From Roseospirillum parvum (lineage in GTDB: Bacteria; Pseudomonadota; Alphaproteobacteria; Rhodospirillales; Rhodospirillaceae), in contig NZ_FNCV01000013.1 in NCBI RefSeq assembly GCF_900100455.1, forward strand, positions 1 through 51,976: a DNA stretch of 51,976 nucleotides, given 5' to 3'. Shown here in pieces: positions 22,264-30,374 of the stretch; positions within the stretch are counted from its first letter, which is position 1, and every line of letters begins with the position of its first letter. The notes beneath the pieces were generated by a model. That model was not told the DNA's origin. It worked only from the letters and a program-made list of their open reading frames with translations, and ran no database searches. The position numbers were made by a program, and so were the translations under genes.

Positions 22264-25002
22264 TTACCGGGGCCGCAGGGTCACCGTGAGGCCAAGCAGG
22301 GTATCCGAGGCGGCCAGGTCCATCTCCGGCAACGGGTCCATGCTCAGGCCCAGGCGGTCGAGCTGGTCGGGCTCGACGCGCAGCCGGTAGGTGCCGGGCG
22401 GCACCAGGTCGAACAGGAAGAAGCCGTCGTATTCGCTGCGCGTGGTGGCGACCACCCGGCCCTCGGCGTCGACCAGCTCCAGGCGGGTGTTGGAAACCTC
22501 GGTCCTCTCGCCGTCGGGCTTGACGAGGTAGGTGGTGCCGTCGATCTCGCCGGTCGGCACCACCGGGAAGTCCACCTCGGCCACCGCGCCGGGCCGCCCG
22601 ACCACCGAGACGCCGGGACGGGGGGCGACCCAGAAGGGGTCCTCCAGGGTCGCCTCATCCAGCACCACGTCGGTCGGTCGCCCGGCCGAGACGCCGCCAA
22701 GCAGGGCCACCCCTTCGGCGTTGGTTCGCTCGCCCGGTTCGCCGAAGCCCTCGAAGCCGACCTCTTCCAGCGGCTCGTCGCCTTCGGTGAAGCTGCCGTC
22801 GCCGTCGTTGTCGAGGAAGGCACGGGCGGCCACGGCGCCGGAGTTGGCAGCCCGTTCAGAGCGCATCACCGGCATGCCGGAGTGTGGCTCGCGGGCCAGG
22901 GAGAAGGACATGTTCAGCCCGAAGCCGTAGTCGCCGCCCTCGCCATAGGTGCCGTTCACGTTCATGGCGGCAAACGAAAAGGTATGCGACAGCCCGGCGT
23001 TGACCGTGGCCCGCCTGTTCTGGCCCAGGGTGTAGCTCAGCCCGGCGTTGACGTTGGTATCCTCGTCAAGGTCGTGGTCGGCGGACACCGAGATGCTGTC
23101 CACCCGCCGCAAGGGCAGCCACGAATAGCCCACCGAGCCGCGCACCTGGGTGTCCTCGAAGCGGTAGTTCATGTCGAAGGTGCCGCCGACCGAGGTGCTG
23201 CTCTCGGTGCCGTCGCCACTGGTGCGCACCGCGCTGAGCTGGTTGGAGGCGATCAGGCCGCCCGAGGAATAGGAGGTGCGGGTGGACACATCGAACACCG
23301 TATACCCGGCCTCGGTGCGGTCCAGGCCGATGTCCACGTTGACCGGTACCCGGAAGGTTTCGCTGAAGCGGATGTCGCTGCCCAGGCGCAGCTGGCTCTG
23401 TCGGGTCAGCGGGTCGGCCGAGGGGCGGACCTTTTCGCTTTCAAAGCCGAAGTACTGGGCGTGCTCGGCGTAGACGTCGATGCCGAACAGGTCGGTGAAG
23501 GCCGAGACCTGATGCGCCCGCCCGCCGTCCATGTCCTTGACCCCGCGCAGTTCCACCGAGACGTCGCCCAGGGTGGTCCGCAGGTGGCCGGAGAGGTAGC
23601 GGTGGCGCCGGCTGTCCTCGCCGTCCTCCAGGAAAATGTTGGAGAAGCTGCCGCCCAGGCTGAGGCGTTCGGTGATCCCCACCTCGGCGGTGCCGACCAC
23701 CCGGCGCCTGCCCTCCATGGGATCGTCCTCGGCGGGCTGGCGGTTGGCCTCGCCCCAGGGGATGAAGTCGCGGTCCTGCTCGTTGACCGCCAGTTCCCAG
23801 TAGACGTCGCCGGGCGGCACCATCTCGCCGCCCACCGGGATCTGGATGGTTTCCTCCTGCTTCTGGCCCTGGGGGCCGTAGAACATCAGGGTGAACAGGT
23901 TGCGGCCATAGACCACCGGCACGTCGATGAACTCGTAGCGCCCGTCGCCGCGCGACTCCTGGGCGTCGATCAGGATGTTGTTGCGGTACAGCTCCACTTC
24001 CCAGCCCTGCTTCAGCTCGCCGCGCAGGGTGACCTGCCCGAAGTCGCTGCGCCGGGCCAGGGGATAGGCCGAGACGGCCACCCCGCGCCCCTCGCGGCCG
24101 CTGGCCACCAGGGTGGTCTGCGGGGTGTAGACGTCGCCGATCTCAAGCTCGGAGAGGCCGATGCCGAGCAGGTTGCCGTCCACGTCCTGGCGGCTCAGGG
24201 TGGCGCGGATGTCGGTCAGGGTGTCCTTGTCGCGCCCGGTGGCATAGATGTCGGCGGAAAAGCCGGCCATGTCGCCGGCCAGATGGACGGCGTGGCTGGT
24301 CGCCACCCGGTCCTGGTCGTTGTCCCAGTCGGCCGACAGGCTGACGTCGGCCACCGGCCAGGAGAACACCCGATAGGGGTTGTCGATGCGCGGATAGCTC
24401 GGCCCCTCCGGCCCGCGTCCCTGGCCCAGGCGGGCCTGGCGCTTCTCGCGCTCCAGGCGCTGTTCGAAGGGCAGGGGCTCTTCCGATTCGACCTTCAGGA
24501 CGAGGCGCGAAATGTTGGCGGTCAGGATCACCGGGAACCACGCCGACATCAGTTCCGAGTCGATGTAGATGTCGAAGTCGTGGCGGATCGCCTTGGCCGG
24601 GTCCAGGGGCTCGCGGCGCCCGTCGATGAACACGAAGCCCTGCCCCAAATCCAGCGAGAAGCGGCGGTTCTCGGCCAGATACCAGCCCTCGGCGGTGCCG
24701 GCGTCGGGGTTGACGTCGATCGGGAACTCGAGGATCGCCATCATCTCCGACAGCGGCAGCAGCACGCCGCCGCGATAGCGGTAGGCGAAAAGGCTGTCGG
24801 CCAGGATGTAGTTGCCCAGCCGGGCCTCCATCACCAGCAGGTCGTTCTCGCCGGGCGGCGGCAGGGGCGAGCTGTTGGCCGCCAACTGCTCGGCCGCCGC
24901 CACCCCCGCGCCGAGCACCAGCAGCAGAACGGCAAGCAGGGCGCCGACCGAGGTCGGGCGCCCTGGCAAGCGAAGCCGTGGCGGCGGGCCGGAAAGGGGC
25001 AT
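22264..25002 (-). CDS. Outer-membrane usher-like protein
   Basis: The 912-residue protein starts at ATG 25002, 10 nt after the chaperone stop; longer upstream frames overlap the chaperone. A signal/anchor segment (LLAVLLLVLGAGVAAAEQLA) precedes NYILADSLFAYRYRGGVLLP. The body is a long usher-type barrel (SLSADWDNDQDRVATS, GDVYTPQTTLV, RGELKQGWEVELYRNNILID, RYEFIDVPVVYGRNLFTLMF). The last 170 residues hold carboxypeptidase/SdrD-like plug domains (FLDNDGDGSFTEGDEPLEEV and FFLFDLVPPGTYRLRVEPDQ). Ushers export and assemble pilus subunits; the layout fits the alternative CS1/TcfC-like lineage better than FimD. Confidence 0.8.
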   Translation of the reverse strand: MPLSGPPPRLRLPGRPTSVGALLAVLLLVLGAGVAAAEQLAANSSPLPPPGENDLLVMEARLGNYILADSLFAYRYRGGVLLPLSEMMAILEFPIDVNPDAGTAEGWYLAENRRFSLDLGQGFVFIDGRREPLDPAKAIRHDFDIYIDSELMSAWFPVILTANISRLVLKVESEEPLPFEQRLEREKRQARLGQGRGPEGPSYPRIDNPYRVFSWPVADVSLSADWDNDQDRVATSHAVHLAGDMAGFSADIYATGRDKDTLTDIRATLSRQDVDGNLLGIGLSELEIGDVYTPQTTLVASGREGRGVAVSAYPLARRSDFGQVTLRGELKQGWEVELYRNNILIDAQESRGDGRYEFIDVPVVYGRNLFTLMFYGPQGQKQEETIQIPVGGEMVPPGDVYWELAVNEQDRDFIPWGEANRQPAEDDPMEGRRRVVGTAEVGITERLSLGGSFSNIFLEDGEDSRRHRYLSGHLRTTLGDVSVELRGVKDMDGGRAHQVSAFTDLFGIDVYAEHAQYFGFESEKVRPSADPLTRQSQLRLGSDIRFSETFRVPVNVDIGLDRTEAGYTVFDVSTRTSYSSGGLIASNQLSAVRTSGDGTESSTSVGGTFDMNYRFEDTQVRGSVGYSWLPLRRVDSISVSADHDLDEDTNVNAGLSYTLGQNRRATVNAGLSHTFSFAAMNVNGTYGEGGDYGFGLNMSFSLAREPHSGMPVMRSERAANSGAVAARAFLDNDGDGSFTEGDEPLEEVGFEGFGEPGERTNAEGVALLGGVSAGRPTDVVLDEATLEDPFWVAPRPGVSVVGRPGAVAEVDFPVVPTGEIDGTTYLVKPDGERTEVSNTRLELVDAEGRVVATTRSEYDGFFLFDLVPPGTYRLRVEPDQLDRLGLSMDPLPEMDLAASDTLLGLTVTLRPR

Positions 25003-25012
25003 GGCCGGCGGG

Positions 25013-25972
25013 TCAGGACAGGGGCACGGTGGTCTCGTCGAGCACCTCGCCGGTGCCGTCCTCCTCGTTGGAGCGCAACACCACCCGCAGGCTGCCGGCG
25101 GAAAGATCGGTGCCCTCCGGCGGGTTGAGGGTGAGGGTGGTGGCCCGGTGGGGGATTTCCACGTAAACCCCCAGGCCGCGCACCAGCCCCACCTGCACCT
25201 CCTCGCCGCCGCCGGGCGGCTGGTGGTAGACCTCCACATCGGCGTAGAGGGAGCGCGCGCCCTGGCGCTCGATGGTCAGGCCCAGGCGCGGGCGCGGATC
25301 GTCGGCGCGCTCGGGGTCGGGGGGCAGCAGCCCGGCCTGGGAAATGGCGCCGCCCAGCGACAGCTCGCCCTGGCGCACGATGACCGGGATGGACATGCCG
25401 AAAATGGCGGTCAGGCGGATGGTCAGGGCGCCTTCCTCGGCCCCGGTGGCCTGTTCCACCGTCTCCCCGGTGTCGGGCGGGGGGACGTTCTGGACCAGCA
25501 GGTGGCTGCGGTACTCGCCGTCTGCCATGTCGCGGCTGCGGCGCAGGGCGAGGCGGATGGTCTGGCTTTCCCCCGGGCCCAGGGTGACACTGCGCGGCGA
25601 ATAGCGGATCATCGCGGCGGCGCTGTGGTCGGGCACCTCCTCGGGCGCAAGGTCGACGAGGTCGCCGTCCTCGCTCATCCGCATTTCCTTCAGCAGCACC
25701 CGGTATTCCGCCGGGGCGTCGCCCCGATTGACCACAATGGCCTCGGCGGTTCGGCTGCGTCCCTCGAAGACCAGCCGGGTCGGGCTGATCGACAGGTTGC
25801 CCTGGGCGGCGGCGGGGCGAAGGCTGGCGGCGACGAGGGCGGCCAGGACGAGCAACCCGGCGAGCAGCAGCACGGCCCCCAGGCGACGCCGGCGCGGGCG
25901 CAGCGGCGCCAGGGCGACGGCGGTGGCGACGAGGCTGCCGGCGGGTGCGGCGGGCGAACGGCGGAACGGCAT
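25013..25972 (-). CDS. Pilus periplasmic chaperone-like protein
   Basis: The 319-residue protein starts at ATG 25972 behind GGGGAGAGAG. A basic N-terminus and hydrophobic segment (GAVLLLAGLLVLAALVAASL) target it to the periplasm. The mature part begins GNLSISPTRLVFEGRSRTAE, the first strand of a PapD-type chaperone, with MIRYSPRSVTLGPGESQTIR matching the conserved PapD-like strand. Such chaperones cap subunits before usher export. It sits between pilin-like DUF4402 genes and the usher. The N-terminal segment is longer than a usual signal peptide. Confidence 0.8.
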   Translation of the reverse strand: MPFRRSPAAPAGSLVATAVALAPLRPRRRRLGAVLLLAGLLVLAALVAASLRPAAAQGNLSISPTRLVFEGRSRTAEAIVVNRGDAPAEYRVLLKEMRMSEDGDLVDLAPEEVPDHSAAAMIRYSPRSVTLGPGESQTIRLALRRSRDMADGEYRSHLLVQNVPPPDTGETVEQATGAEEGALTIRLTAIFGMSIPVIVRQGELSLGGAISQAGLLPPDPERADDPRPRLGLTIERQGARSLYADVEVYHQPPGGGEEVQVGLVRGLGVYVEIPHRATTLTLNPPEGTDLSAGSLRVVLRSNEEDGTGEVLDETTVPLS

Positions 25973-26090
25973 GATCTCTCTCCCCTGGAAACGGCGGGCA
26001 AAGCGCAACCCCGACGGGACATTATCCCGCAAGGGCAGAGGGGGCAACCGGGTCGCCCGTTTTGTCTGCACCTTCCCCTGAACGGCAAGA

Positions 26091-26116
26091 AGTGGCTCCC
26101 CGGTTGGAGAGCCACT
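26091..26116 (-). terminator. Stem-loop between pilin subunit and chaperone genes
   Basis: AGTGGCTC (26091-26098) pairs with GAGCCACT (26109-26116) across a 10-nt loop. On the minus strand it follows the DUF4402 stop at 26176 and precedes the chaperone. It lacks a strong T-run, so it may attenuate transcription or stabilise the upstream mRNA rather than fully terminate. That would favour subunit over chaperone/usher expression. Confidence 0.55.
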
Positions 26117-26175
26117 CCTGCCGGCCCGGCCCGATGGGCGCGGACCTCGGGCGCTTAGTGCCCTCGTGCGTGACC

Positions 26176-26619
26176 TTAGTAGTTCACGGTCACGGTATAG
26201 TCGCCTTCGTAAGTGCCGGAAGCCTGATTGGCGCCAATGGCCAAGGTAGCGCCGACGCTCACACCCACGTCGGTGTGCGAGCCGGGCGCGGTCCCGCCAA
26301 TGGTCCTGGTGCCCTGATCGGCGGACTGGAAGGTCAGCGCCATCGTATCGCCGGCCGCATTTTCCAGATCGATGTCCATAACGCTCAAGGTGTAAGTAGC
26401 CTGCGCTTCGCCGCTGACGTCGAAGGAAATCGAGCCAGTCTCAGTCGCGTCAGCGGCGGGGCTGATGATGGTGCCGAAATCGAGAGCGCTCGCATTGGCC
26501 ACCGAAATCGGAGCCTTGATGGTCGCGGTGGCAGTGCCGGTGGCTTCAGCGGCCATCGCCGAGCCGCCGGCGATCAGGGTCAGGGCCAGGGCGGAAACGC
26601 CAATCTTCAGAGCCTTCAT
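26176..26619 (-). CDS. DUF4402 pilin-like secreted subunit
   Basis: The 147-residue protein has a clear signal peptide (MKALKIGVSALALTLIAGGS, then AMAAE). The DUF4402 fold follows: ATATIKAPISVANASALDFG, TIISPAADATETGSISFDV, and the ending GANQASGTYEGDYTVTVNY. The ribosome site AGAGGAGAA is strong. It is probably the major structural subunit because it is small, well formed and encoded before the hairpin, chaperone and usher. The GTYEGDYTVTVNY strand could serve in donor-strand assembly; that is inference. Confidence 0.9.
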   Translation of the reverse strand: MKALKIGVSALALTLIAGGSAMAAEATGTATATIKAPISVANASALDFGTIISPAADATETGSISFDVSGEAQATYTLSVMDIDLENAAGDTMALTFQSADQGTRTIGGTAPGSHTDVGVSVGATLAIGANQASGTYEGDYTVTVNY

Positions 26620-26647
26620 AACAGTTCTCCTCTCTTCTGCTGTCAGA

Positions 26648-26669
26648 GGCTTTCCAGAAGCGGAAAGCC
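26648..26669 (-). terminator. Stem-loop between the two DUF4402 genes
   Basis: GGCTTTCC (26648-26655) pairs perfectly with GGAAAGCC (26662-26669) over a 6-nt loop. It lies between the upstream subunit stop (26697) and the next ribosome site. No T-run follows on the minus strand, so it may be an mRNA-stability or attenuation element. Confidence 0.5.
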
Positions 26670-26696
26670 GTTGGGGTTGGGATCACGGTCCTTCGG

Positions 26697-27257
26697 TCAG
26701 GGGTATCGGACGGTCACGGTGTAGGTCCCGCTGTAGCTTCCGCTTGCCTGGTTCGGTGCCACCTCCAGCCGACCACCAACCCAGAGCGTGTAGCCAGACC
26801 CATCCATGGGAATGACTAAGTCCTCCGGGGGAGAACTGACGAACATGTCGACGTTCATCGACTCGTCCTCTCCAGAATTGATGGTTGCGCTGTCTGGCAG
26901 ATCGATGAAGAACTGCCTCCCGGGAACGCCCGAGATGTGGAACTTCCCCGCACCGGTTCGCGTACCATCATTCACCAGCGTGACATGCTGATCCCCTGTT
27001 CGAGGGCCAATCATGCCGGGCTCGACGGTGACGAAGCCGGTCCCGGTGCCGTGCGGAATGATGGTGCCGAAGCTGAGAACCATCGAATTGGCTTCAATGG
27101 CGATCGGTTCCTCGATCAACACCGTTGCCGTACCGGTACCCGTGCTCCCTCCGGCATCCGACGCCACCGCCGAGTGGGGGGCGGCAGCAAGGAGTCCGAG
27201 GGCACAGACCACGCCCAGACCGATGGACAGGTTTTTTTTCCGGTTATGGAAGATCAT
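26697..27257 (-). CDS. DUF4402 secreted protein, probable minor pilus subunit
   Basis: The 186-residue protein starts at ATG 27257 behind GAGGGAGAA. A signal peptide (GLGVVCALGLLAAAPHSAVA) is followed by TGTATVLIEEPIAIEANSMV, LSFGTIIPHGTG, and the family ending NQASGSYSGTYTVTVRYP. It is first in the pilus operon and larger than the neighbouring subunit, which fits a tip or minor subunit. An HGTGTGFV and VPGRQFFIDLPDS segment resembles the DUF4402 protein at 16231-16827, supporting a common family. Confidence 0.85.
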   Translation of the reverse strand: MIFHNRKKNLSIGLGVVCALGLLAAAPHSAVASDAGGSTGTGTATVLIEEPIAIEANSMVLSFGTIIPHGTGTGFVTVEPGMIGPRTGDQHVTLVNDGTRTGAGKFHISGVPGRQFFIDLPDSATINSGEDESMNVDMFVSSPPEDLVIPMDGSGYTLWVGGRLEVAPNQASGSYSGTYTVTVRYP

Positions 27258-27798
27258 GGTCCGGGTTCTCCCTCGCCGCGCCTCCGATTGCCTCGCCGGG
27301 ATGGCGGGGCTTCCCTCGACGGGCGAGTTGAGTGGACCTTACCGGCGCCGACCGGCCGCCGCGCCCCCCAATTGGGTTCACCCAAATGGGGGAGAAAATC
27401 AGGCTGAAGCTAATAATAACAACTACTTAAAGTGTCCAGATCAGCCATGCCTATGAAAATCTGTACCCCGGGGAAGGCCATTTTTTCGCGCCGAACACGA
27501 CTTTTCGTTGCGTGGCAGAGGGTTGTGCCGGGCCTCTCGGCACCGCAGAGGGGGCGTCGGGCGTCTGGACAGCCGGCCCGACGCCCGGCGGCGGATCGCC
27601 CTCCCCCTCGTCCGCCCGCCTGAACCGGATTCGCCGCCGCCGCGGGTCAGTCCGCAAACCACCCCGCCCCCCGATTCGCCGGCCCCGCCCGCGCCCCCGG
27701 CCCGGCCCCCCGGCCGATTCGCCCCGGGCGGCGCGACAAAACCCCGATCCTTGCGGACCGGGCGACGCGCCGTCCCCCGTCGTTGGCGGGCCGTCCCC
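27258..27798. other. Non-coding, strongly C-rich region upstream of the pilus operon
   Basis: No frame here has protein character. The segment 27360-27430 is A-richer (AATAATAACAACTAC) and is the best place for the minus-strand pilus promoter. From about 27560 to 27760 the plus strand is dominated by C runs (minus-strand G runs), which could form G-rich structures. Nothing else is recognised. Confidence 0.5.
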
Positions 27799-28004
27799 TA
27801 GAGCCGAGAGCGAAAAACCGGAACCACTTGGTGGTTCCAGATTTTTCGCTCAAATCGGCTCTACATCTAAGGTCGAGAGCAGATCGCGCCCAATCTGAAT
27901 CGCCAAGCGATTCAGATTGGGCGCGTGAATCTGCACTTGATTCAATGGTTCAGATCGCGGCCTCGCGTTTATCCGGGGTCACTTTGTGCCCCCGGATAAA
28001 CGCG
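27799..28004. repeat. Cluster of three long palindromic (REP-like) elements
   Basis: Three consecutive inverted repeats are present. The first (27799-27863) has outer arms TAGAGCCGA / TCGGCTCTA and inner GAGCGAAAAA / TTTTTCGCTC. The second (27886-27924) has perfect 18-bp arms starting GCGCCCAATCTG around a 3-nt loop. The third (27964-28004) has 15-bp arms starting CGCGTTTATCC. They sit just after the LuxR stop codon at 28012. The second, with its flanks AGATCGCGC and GATTCAATGGTT, resembles the palindrome at 45506-45582, so this looks like a dispersed repeat family. Confidence 0.85.
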
Positions 28005-28011
28005 ACGTGCT

Positions 28012-28746
28012 CTAAGGCTGGATCAGATTGAGGGCCAGAGCCTTGGCCAGAGCCTGTTCCCGGGTCGCCGCCTTCAGCTTGCGCCGCCCGTTGGCGAAGT
28101 GCAGGTCAACGGTGACTCGGGCGATGCCCAGCTTGTAGGCGATCTGGTCGGTGCGCAGACCCTTGCTCAGCCACAGCAACACTTCCCGCTCGCGGGGCGA
28201 CAGGCGGATCTCGTCGATGGCCCGCTGCCGCTTCAGGGTCTGGATGTGCCAGTGGGTGTACAGCGCCGCGATCTGCAAGGTGGGCAGGCAGTCATCCACA
28301 CCCGCCAGGAACTCCTGGCGTTTCAGGTTGCCCCCGACCACGAAGGATCCGGCCTGTTCGGTGCCGGTCACCGAGCGCAACGGGAACAGCAACGATGTGC
28401 GGATCTCCACGTCGGTGGCGGCCGCTTCCACCAGGCGCACCTGATCGGCGGTCAGATCACGGCGCTCGGCGTCGAATGCCACTCCAAACAGGTATGGCTG
28501 AAGGGAGTCGCCGTACAGGGCGTGGGAAAAGGCGTGGTCGTGCGCGGCGTAGCCTTCCTCGGTGTACTCCTCCATCCACCAGTCGGGCAGGGTGGTATGG
28601 AACACCATGCCGTCACGGTCCACGGTGCCATAGGTGATGATGTCCCCAACGAAGGAGCCAAGAAACGCCGTTGCCACCGCCCAGGCCTCTTCCGGCGTGG
28701 TGGTCGCCTGCAGGCGATGCAGGAAATCGGTCAACCTGTTGTCCAC
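28012..28746 (-). CDS. LuxR-family quorum-sensing-type regulator (solo)
   Basis: The 244-residue protein starts at GTG 28746. The N-terminus (MDNRLTDFLHRLQATTTPEE) parallels MDKRITDFMTRLRQTSDFDQ of the regulator at 14905, so the two are paralogues. LPDWWMEEYTEEGYAAHDHA is the autoinducer-pocket region. The HTH is LSPREREVLLWLSKGLRTDQ with VTVDLHFANGRRKLKAATRE. No luxI is in the window. It ends 8 nt from the palindrome cluster, which may act as its terminator. Confidence 0.85.
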   Translation of the reverse strand: MDNRLTDFLHRLQATTTPEEAWAVATAFLGSFVGDIITYGTVDRDGMVFHTTLPDWWMEEYTEEGYAAHDHAFSHALYGDSLQPYLFGVAFDAERRDLTADQVRLVEAAATDVEIRTSLLFPLRSVTGTEQAGSFVVGGNLKRQEFLAGVDDCLPTLQIAALYTHWHIQTLKRQRAIDEIRLSPREREVLLWLSKGLRTDQIAYKLGIARVTVDLHFANGRRKLKAATREQALAKALALNLIQP

Positions 28747-28990
28747 GCGCGCCCCCCGCCTCTGCGTTCTTCACGGTGACCTGGGCCCCGAGTTTCCTCC
28801 GGTCATTGGGAGAGTCCAAGGCTGCAATGCTGTCCCGTCTTGGCCGGGATGACAAGCCAGCCCGGGGCATGGCTCGGACTGGCTTTTTCGGCGATCTCGG
28901 CGGGGGGTGGCCGAGGCCCGAAGGGGGGCTGACGGTGTTGTCGTTCGTCTTCCAGGCTTCGAGGGGGGCGATGTTGTGCCCGTCTGCCTT

Positions 28991-29191
28991 CTGGACGGCG
29001 GTGCGCTTGGCGAGCCTGAGGCTTTGCAGCAGGGAGCTCAGATCGCGGATATCGACGGCGGCGGCTTCACCATCGAGGTCCACGTCTTCGAGGGCCTTGA
29101 GGGCCCCGCGCTCGGCGGCCAGTTCGCGCAGTTGCTCGAACTCGGCTTCGGGCATGACCATGTGCCCGTCGTCGACGGTCGGACGGTTCAT
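28991..29191 (-). pseudogene. Truncated phage-associated small protein (DUF6127-like)
   Basis: From ATG 29191 the frame encodes MPEAEFEQLRELAAERGALK and VDIRDLSSLLQSLRLAKRTA. This is the pattern of small proteins encoded next to tail genes in alphaproteobacterial phages and gene-transfer-agent clusters, which normally continue into a membrane helix. After about residue 67 the frame becomes Pro/Arg-rich and runs into the LuxR gene in another frame, so the original C-terminus is lost. The next 244 nt down to the LuxR start hold no recognisable gene. Family assignment is from memory of the pattern. Confidence 0.5.
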
Positions 29192-29254
29192 GATGACTTT
29201 CTTTTGTATCGGGGCACTTCATCGCTTATGGCGATGGGGCCGGCCGGGGGCGGA

Positions 29255-29368
29255 TCAGCGTTCCAGGCGGGCCCAGATGAAGGCGTAGCCGGACTTCAAC
29301 CCGCTTTGCCCGCCGCCCCGGGGGCCGGTGACGTGGATGCGGACCGTGCGGGTGCCCGGGGGGATCAT
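29255..29368 (-). CDS. 37-residue small protein coupled to the fibre-like gene
   Basis: An ATG at 29368 overlaps the stop of the upstream fibre-like gene by 4 nt (ATGA), and the frame ends at 29255. The product begins MIPPGTRTVRIHVTGPRGG and ends AFIWARLER. The translational coupling makes it likely to be real despite its size. It lies in a phage-tail-like cassette, before the truncated gene at 29191. No family is recognised. Confidence 0.5.
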   Translation of the reverse strand: MIPPGTRTVRIHVTGPRGGGQSGLKSGYAFIWARLER

Positions 29369-30285
29369 TCGATGTCCCCGGTCAAGGTCCAGGTGTCCTC
29401 CGCCACTCGCATCAGGGTCGCCACTGAGTGCTGACCGACCGTGCTGTCCATGCCGTCGCGGCTGTTCACGGTGACACCGCGGGCCCCGGCGACGGTGACC
29501 GTGCCCGCCCCACCTTGCTCGATGTGAACCACCGCCCCCGCTGGCCAGGCGACAGAGGACTGGGCAGGGACAGTCACCGTGATGGTCTCGGCGTTGGTGC
29601 AGCGGATCAACCTGCCGTCGTCGGCCAGGGCCAGCGTGTAGGTGCGCCCGGCCTGATTGTTGACCTTGGCCAGGTTCGTCGACGTGCCATCAGTCCCGGC
29701 TGTCGCGGCCGCCGCCACGAAGGCTTGGTCGGTGGCTCCGCCGGCGGGCGGCTCGGTGATTGCTGGGGGCGCGGCTGCAGCCACGACAGAGGATGAGCCG
29801 CCAGTCATGCTGGCCTCACGCACATCGGGCTGGTGTTCCGTTTGCGAACGAGGCCGCACGCGCCAGCGCCGTGCCTCCTTGGCGCCTTGAACGACCAACC
29901 CGACAATCAGTGAAAAGACGGCGATGTGGACCAAGTTCGCCCAGAACATGATAGAGTAACCATCTAATTGCCAAGCAATTTCTCTGGCCCATTCAGATCC
30001 AGCCAAGCCTATGAAATAAAGTGCGTTTTTCCCAACTATGAAAATTATAAAATAAGCGCCTAATATCTTAAAAAAAGTGGCCATGGCTGTTACGGTGGCG
30101 CGGCCCAACGTGCTCAAAATGCCCCAGGCCAGCGGTACATTCTTTTTGAGCCACCGGGTTGGGCCCAGGTCACTTTTCTTCGCCCATATGTTCAGCCTCA
30201 TTGATAGATCGAAAATGACTTTAATGATTCCGACCACAATCTGGCCGACAAGAATGATTCCGAGAAGGTAGAGAATGAATTGCAT
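29365..30285 (-). CDS. Membrane protein fused to or continuing into a phage-fibre-like domain
   Basis: This 306-residue frame has two parts. Residues 1-135 contain about four membrane helices (MQFILYLLGIILVGQIVVGI, ILGAYFIIFIVG, ANLVHIAVFSLIVGLVVQG) encoded by unusually AT-rich DNA (29940-30270). Residues 160-306 read like the C-terminal repeat of phage tail fibres (YTLALADDGRLIRCTNAETI, ITVTVPAQSSVAWPAGAVVH, AGTVTVAGARGVTVNS). An internal ATG at 29808 follows a GAGG site, so the fibre part may be a separate 147-residue gene sharing the frame. It begins 89 nt after the DHH-CorA gene on the same strand. Confidence 0.55.
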   Translation of the reverse strand: MQFILYLLGIILVGQIVVGIIKVIFDLSMRLNIWAKKSDLGPTRWLKKNVPLAWGILSTLGRATVTAMATFFKILGAYFIIFIVGKNALYFIGLAGSEWAREIAWQLDGYSIMFWANLVHIAVFSLIVGLVVQGAKEARRWRVRPRSQTEHQPDVREASMTGGSSSVVAAAAPPAITEPPAGGATDQAFVAAAATAGTDGTSTNLAKVNNQAGRTYTLALADDGRLIRCTNAETITVTVPAQSSVAWPAGAVVHIEQGGAGTVTVAGARGVTVNSRDGMDSTVGQHSVATLMRVAEDTWTLTGDIE

Positions 30286-30374
30286 GACAGTATTCCATTC
30301 GGCAGGACGGCAAATGTTCGAGCCTCAGCCACCGTGGCTGTTTTCCTGGTCGCTTGGATGCGTGCCGGTGCCGA

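Noticed and set aside
22246-25128. A 960-residue plus-strand open frame opposite the usher.
   Set aside because: It is a high-GC shadow: composition is Gly/Val/Ala/His-rich without motifs, while the minus strand has a signal peptide and usher pattern.
27560-27770. A small arginine/proline-rich gene in the C-rich region.
   Set aside because: All six frames are open because of the base composition; none has a ribosome site or non-biased amino acid content.
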